Assembly: GCA_023418835.1 (NCBI GenBank) | Contig: JAEZYW010000038.1 | Coordinates: forward strand, 1 to 24,534 | Direction of reading: 5' to 3' | DNA length: 24,534 nucleotides | Source of the DNA: Bacillota bacterium | GTDB taxonomy: Bacteria; Bacillota; Clostridia; Tissierellales; Peptoniphilaceae | Shown: positions 22,191 to 24,534 of the stretch, in pieces | Numbering within the stretch: the stretch's first letter is position 1 | How the letters are laid out: every line of letters starts with the position of its first letter | Program-made: the position numbers and the translations under genes | Notes under the pieces: model-generated | Seen by the model: the letters and a program-made list of their open reading frames with translations, nothing else | Database searches by the model: none | Told to the model about the DNA's origin: nothing

Positions 22191-23870
22191 ATGTTTAAAG
22201 AAGTTACAATAAAAAACTTCGCTCTTATAGACGATTTGAATATAAAATTATATAAGGGTCTCAATATTATTATGGGGGAGACAGGTTCTGGAAAATCTAA
22301 TCTTATAGACTCCATTTCTATTTTGTTGGGAGATAGAGCACAAAAAGACAAGATTAGAAAAGGTGAGAGCAAGGCTTTTATTTCTGGAGTATTTGATATC
22401 TCAGATAACGAAATTTTAATTCAATATCTTAAGGACAATAATTATTACTTAGAAGATGAGCCCCTAATTATTTCAAGAGAAATTTCTCATAAGTCTAGCA
22501 CCATTTCCAAGGTCAATAATATATCTGTTCCTTCAGGAGTTCTAAAAGAGATTTCTAAATATTTAATTGACATATATGGGCAGTTTGAAAACATTAGTAT
22601 ATTATCTAAAAATGAACAAAGAAATTTTATAGATTCCTTGGGAAATCGCCAGCATAACACTTTATTATTAAAATACGAAAATCTATATATTGATTTTATT
22701 GATAAAATTGATAGTCTTGAAGCATTTAAAAAATCTCCTGAGGAAGTCAATAGAAATTTAGAATTCTTAGAATTTCAAATTAACGATATAGAGTTATCCG
22801 GGGTTTTAGAAATAGACGAAGAAGAATTAGATGCTAAATTAGAAATAATTGAAAACTATCAAAACTTAAGAGATAATACTGGAAAGATTATTTCCATATT
22901 AGATAGTAATGAATATGATGTTTTATCAAGTTTGGGTAGAATTACATCATACTCAGAGGATATAGCAAATGTAGACAAATCCTTTGAAGAAAGTTCAAAT
23001 CGATTGTCTCAAGTTTATATTGAACTGGAAGACATTAAAAGAGATATTGATCACTATTTTGAAACTCTAAACTTTGATGAAGAAGAATATAGAGCTTTAG
23101 ACGAGAAAAGAAGCATACTATTTGAATCTAAAAGAAAGTATGGAAATACTCTTGAAGAAATTAAAAAATTTTATGAGAAGGCAAAGACTCAACTTTTAGA
23201 AATAAAAAATTACGAAATAAATTTAAAAATCAAAGAAGATGAGATTAAAAATTTAAGATTGGAATTAAAAGAATTAGCTATGGAGATTTCTGAAAGTAGA
23301 AAATCTATAGTAAAAACTTTTCAAGAAAATGTAGAAATTCAATTGGCTGAGTTGGAGATGGAAGATACGACCTTTGAAGTGAAATTTGAAACGTTAGATT
23401 TAAACTTAAAGGGTATAGATGAGATAACTTTTATGATTAGTTTTAATAAAAATGAACCTTTAAAAGAATTTTCTTCTGTCGCATCAGGTGGTGAAATTAG
23501 CAGGTTTATGTTGGCTATTAAATCTATAGAAGCTGAATTAGAAAATACTCCAACTATTATATTTGACGAAATTGATACGGGAATTAGTGGTAATGCAGGA
23601 AATATTGTGGGCAATAAGTTGAAGAGTCTATCTAATAACCATCAACTGATATGTATTTCGCACTTACCACAAATTATTGCCAAAGGAGACAGTCAATTAC
23701 TAGTCTATAAAGAAAATATAGACGGAAGAATTACTTCAATAGTGAAGGCCCTCGATTATGAAGAAAGAGTTAGAGAGTTGGCAAGAATTATTGAAGGTGA
23801 CAATTTTAGCTCTCATACTTTAAAGACAGCTAAAAAAATGATTGATGATAACTTAAGAGGTGTAAAATGA
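22191..23870 (+). CDS. recN: DNA repair protein RecN
   Basis: SMC-like ATPase acting early in double-strand break repair. The 559 residues have the expected layout: N-terminal Walker A GETGSGKS (29-36), two long coiled-coil stretches (about 150-240 and 295-380), the ABC signature ASGGEISR (about 431-438) and Walker B with D459 and E460 in IIFDEIDTGISG. A conserved QFENISIL segment is the RecN counterpart of the Q-region. The ATG at 22191 has AGGTGA just before it, overlapping the tlyA end. Downstream it overlaps the Nudix gene by ATGA. spoIVB and spo0A, which follow recN in spore formers, are not here. Confidence 0.96.
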   Translation: MFKEVTIKNFALIDDLNIKLYKGLNIIMGETGSGKSNLIDSISILLGDRAQKDKIRKGESKAFISGVFDISDNEILIQYLKDNNYYLEDEPLIISREISHKSSTISKVNNISVPSGVLKEISKYLIDIYGQFENISILSKNEQRNFIDSLGNRQHNTLLLKYENLYIDFIDKIDSLEAFKKSPEEVNRNLEFLEFQINDIELSGVLEIDEEELDAKLEIIENYQNLRDNTGKIISILDSNEYDVLSSLGRITSYSEDIANVDKSFEESSNRLSQVYIELEDIKRDIDHYFETLNFDEEEYRALDEKRSILFESKRKYGNTLEEIKKFYEKAKTQLLEIKNYEINLKIKEDEIKNLRLELKELAMEISESRKSIVKTFQENVEIQLAELEMEDTTFEVKFETLDLNLKGIDEITFMISFNKNEPLKEFSSVASGGEISRFMLAIKSIEAELENTPTIIFDEIDTGISGNAGNIVGNKLKSLSNNHQLICISHLPQIIAKGDSQLLVYKENIDGRITSIVKALDYEERVRELARIIEGDNFSSHTLKTAKKMIDDNLRGVK

Positions 23871-24409
23871 TCCAAGAAGAAGTGACTATTAAATCCGAAA
23901 AGATTTATGAAGGAAAGATTTTAAATCTTAGAATCGACACAATTGAATTGCCAGATAAAAAATATACTAAAAGAGAAGTTGTAGAACATAGTGGTGGAGT
24001 AGGCGTTGTGGCTATAACCGATGAGGACAAAATTGTCTTAGTTAAACAGTATAGACAGGCAATATCAAAGGAAATGTTGGAAATTCCTGCGGGAAAATTG
24101 GAATTAAATGAAGAGCCAAGGATAACAGCTATTCGAGAATTGAAAGAAGAAACGGGATACTCAACGGATAATTTGAAATATATCACTGAATTTTATCCGA
24201 CTCCTGGTTATTGTAATGAGAAAATACACGTTTATATGGCTGATAAATTGAAGCCAGGTGAACAAGATTTAGATGAACACGAATATGTAGAAGTAGTTGA
24301 AATGCCATTTGATGAAGCATATGAAAAAACTTTAAATGGAGATATTTCTGATGCTAAAACTATAATTGGTATATTACTAGCTAAAAAAGAAAGAGAAATT
24401 AATGGTTGA
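23867..24409 (+). CDS. nudF: Nudix hydrolase, probable ADP-ribose pyrophosphatase
   Basis: Hydrolase of 180 aa, probably splitting ADP-ribose to AMP and ribose 5-phosphate. The Nudix box runs from about G84 (GKLELNEE) to RELKEETGY and fits the G-x5-E-x7-REUXEEXGU pattern fully, including the metal-binding glutamates. The N-terminal strand pattern (KIYEGKILNLRIDTIELPDK, REVVEHSGG, VKQYRQAISKEMLEIPAG) and the proline-containing FYPTPGYCNEKIH after the box are typical of the ADP-ribose pyrophosphatase subgroup. The ATG overlaps the recN stop; the stop overlaps the next gene by 8 bases. Confidence 0.92.
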   Translation: MIQEEVTIKSEKIYEGKILNLRIDTIELPDKKYTKREVVEHSGGVGVVAITDEDKIVLVKQYRQAISKEMLEIPAGKLELNEEPRITAIRELKEETGYSTDNLKYITEFYPTPGYCNEKIHVYMADKLKPGEQDLDEHEYVEVVEMPFDEAYEKTLNGDISDAKTIIGILLAKKEREING

Positions 24410-24534
24410 TAGAATTTCATTAGAAACTGTTATTTATATATTTGCATTTATTGTAGCAGTAGTTGCTCATGAATTTGCCCATGGATATATTGCATATCTT
24501 TTGGGAGATCCCACTGCAAAACGTGCAGGTAGGC
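24402..24534 (+). CDS. M50 family site-2 protease, 3' end outside window
   Basis: The last 133 bases encode the N-terminus of a membrane zinc metalloprotease, starting MVDRISLETVIYIFAFIVAV. The first hydrophobic helix contains the zinc-binding HExxH as HEFAH (residues 23-27), followed by GYIAYLLGDPTAKRAGR, which is highly characteristic of the FtsH-independent site-2 protease subgroup that in Clostridia lies upstream of scpA and scpB. The frame is open to the end of the window. The ATG is inside the end of the Nudix gene (8-base overlap), with only a weak purine-rich ribosome site (AAAGAAAGAG). Confidence 0.9.
   Translation, partial: MVDRISLETVIYIFAFIVAVVAHEFAHGYIAYLLGDPTAKRAGR

Noticed and set aside
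21731..22372. Reverse-strand open frame of 213 codons opposite tlyA and recN
   Set aside because: It spans the junction of two confident + strand genes, has no recognisable domain and has no convincing ribosome site.
1..24534. CRISPR array, tRNA/rRNA genes, insertion sequences or prophage genes
   Set aside because: No regularly spaced repeats, cloverleaf-type sequences, transposase motifs or terminal inverted repeats were seen, and coding density leaves no room for RNA genes.

Overview
This is an AT-rich stretch of Firmicutes-type chromosome with every gene on the + strand, tightly packed, with strong AGGAGG-type ribosome sites and many ATGA overlaps. The gene order (mrdA, the TIGR03960/TIGR03936 pair, an RNase E/G gene; then efp, a CD1247-like gene, asp23, nusB, xseA, xseB, ispA, tlyA, recN, Nudix, M50 protease) is that of the Clostridia/Tissierellia. 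The usual sporulation neighbours (spoIVB, spo0A) and minCDE/rodA are missing from their expected places, so a non-sporulating anaerobic coccus of the Peptoniphilaceae type (Finegoldia/Peptoniphilus/Anaerococcus/Parvimonas-like) is my best guess. The assignment is inferred from synteny and protein style, not from a search.

Region 1 (1-5541): the 3' part of a class B penicillin-binding protein 2 gene, then a radical-SAM/B12-binding-type protein with its DUF2344 partner, then a short RNase E/G-type protein that lacks the family's zinc-link. Region 2 (5550-13984): a compact type IV pilus (T4P) assembly locus of eleven genes: assembly ATPase PilB, platform PilC, major pilin, prepilin peptidase PilD, PilM, PilN, PilO, and four minor pilins whose order, sizes and Glu5 pattern match the GspH-I-J-K tip set. 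The genes abut or overlap, and no terminator or promoter separates them from region 1, so they look co-transcribed with the mrdA-rng genes. No pilT is present.

Region 3 (13985-18141): a clear extended -10 promoter followed by efp, an acidic CD1247-like protein, radA, a membrane PIN/TRAM protein (YacL type, with no disA beside it) and a small transaldolase, closed by a perfect 18-bp hairpin. Region 4 (18142-19027): an extended -10 promoter, asp23 and nusB, closed by a classical terminator. Region 5 (19031-24534): xseA, xseB, ispA, tlyA, recN, Nudix hydrolase and the start of an M50 site-2 protease as one overlapping run. xseA begins only 3 bases after the preceding terminator T-tract and has no visible ribosome site. 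dxs and argR are absent from their usual places.

The most interesting material is in the pilus locus: a PilO with a long acidic linker and an added C-terminal beta-rich domain; a GspK-like tip pilin lacking Glu5 with a beta-helix-like C-terminus; a repeated arrangement in which each minor-pilin leader peptide is encoded across the stop codon of the previous gene; and a degenerate PilM. No mobile elements, CRISPR arrays, tRNAs or rRNAs are seen, and no gap between genes exceeds about 95 bases.
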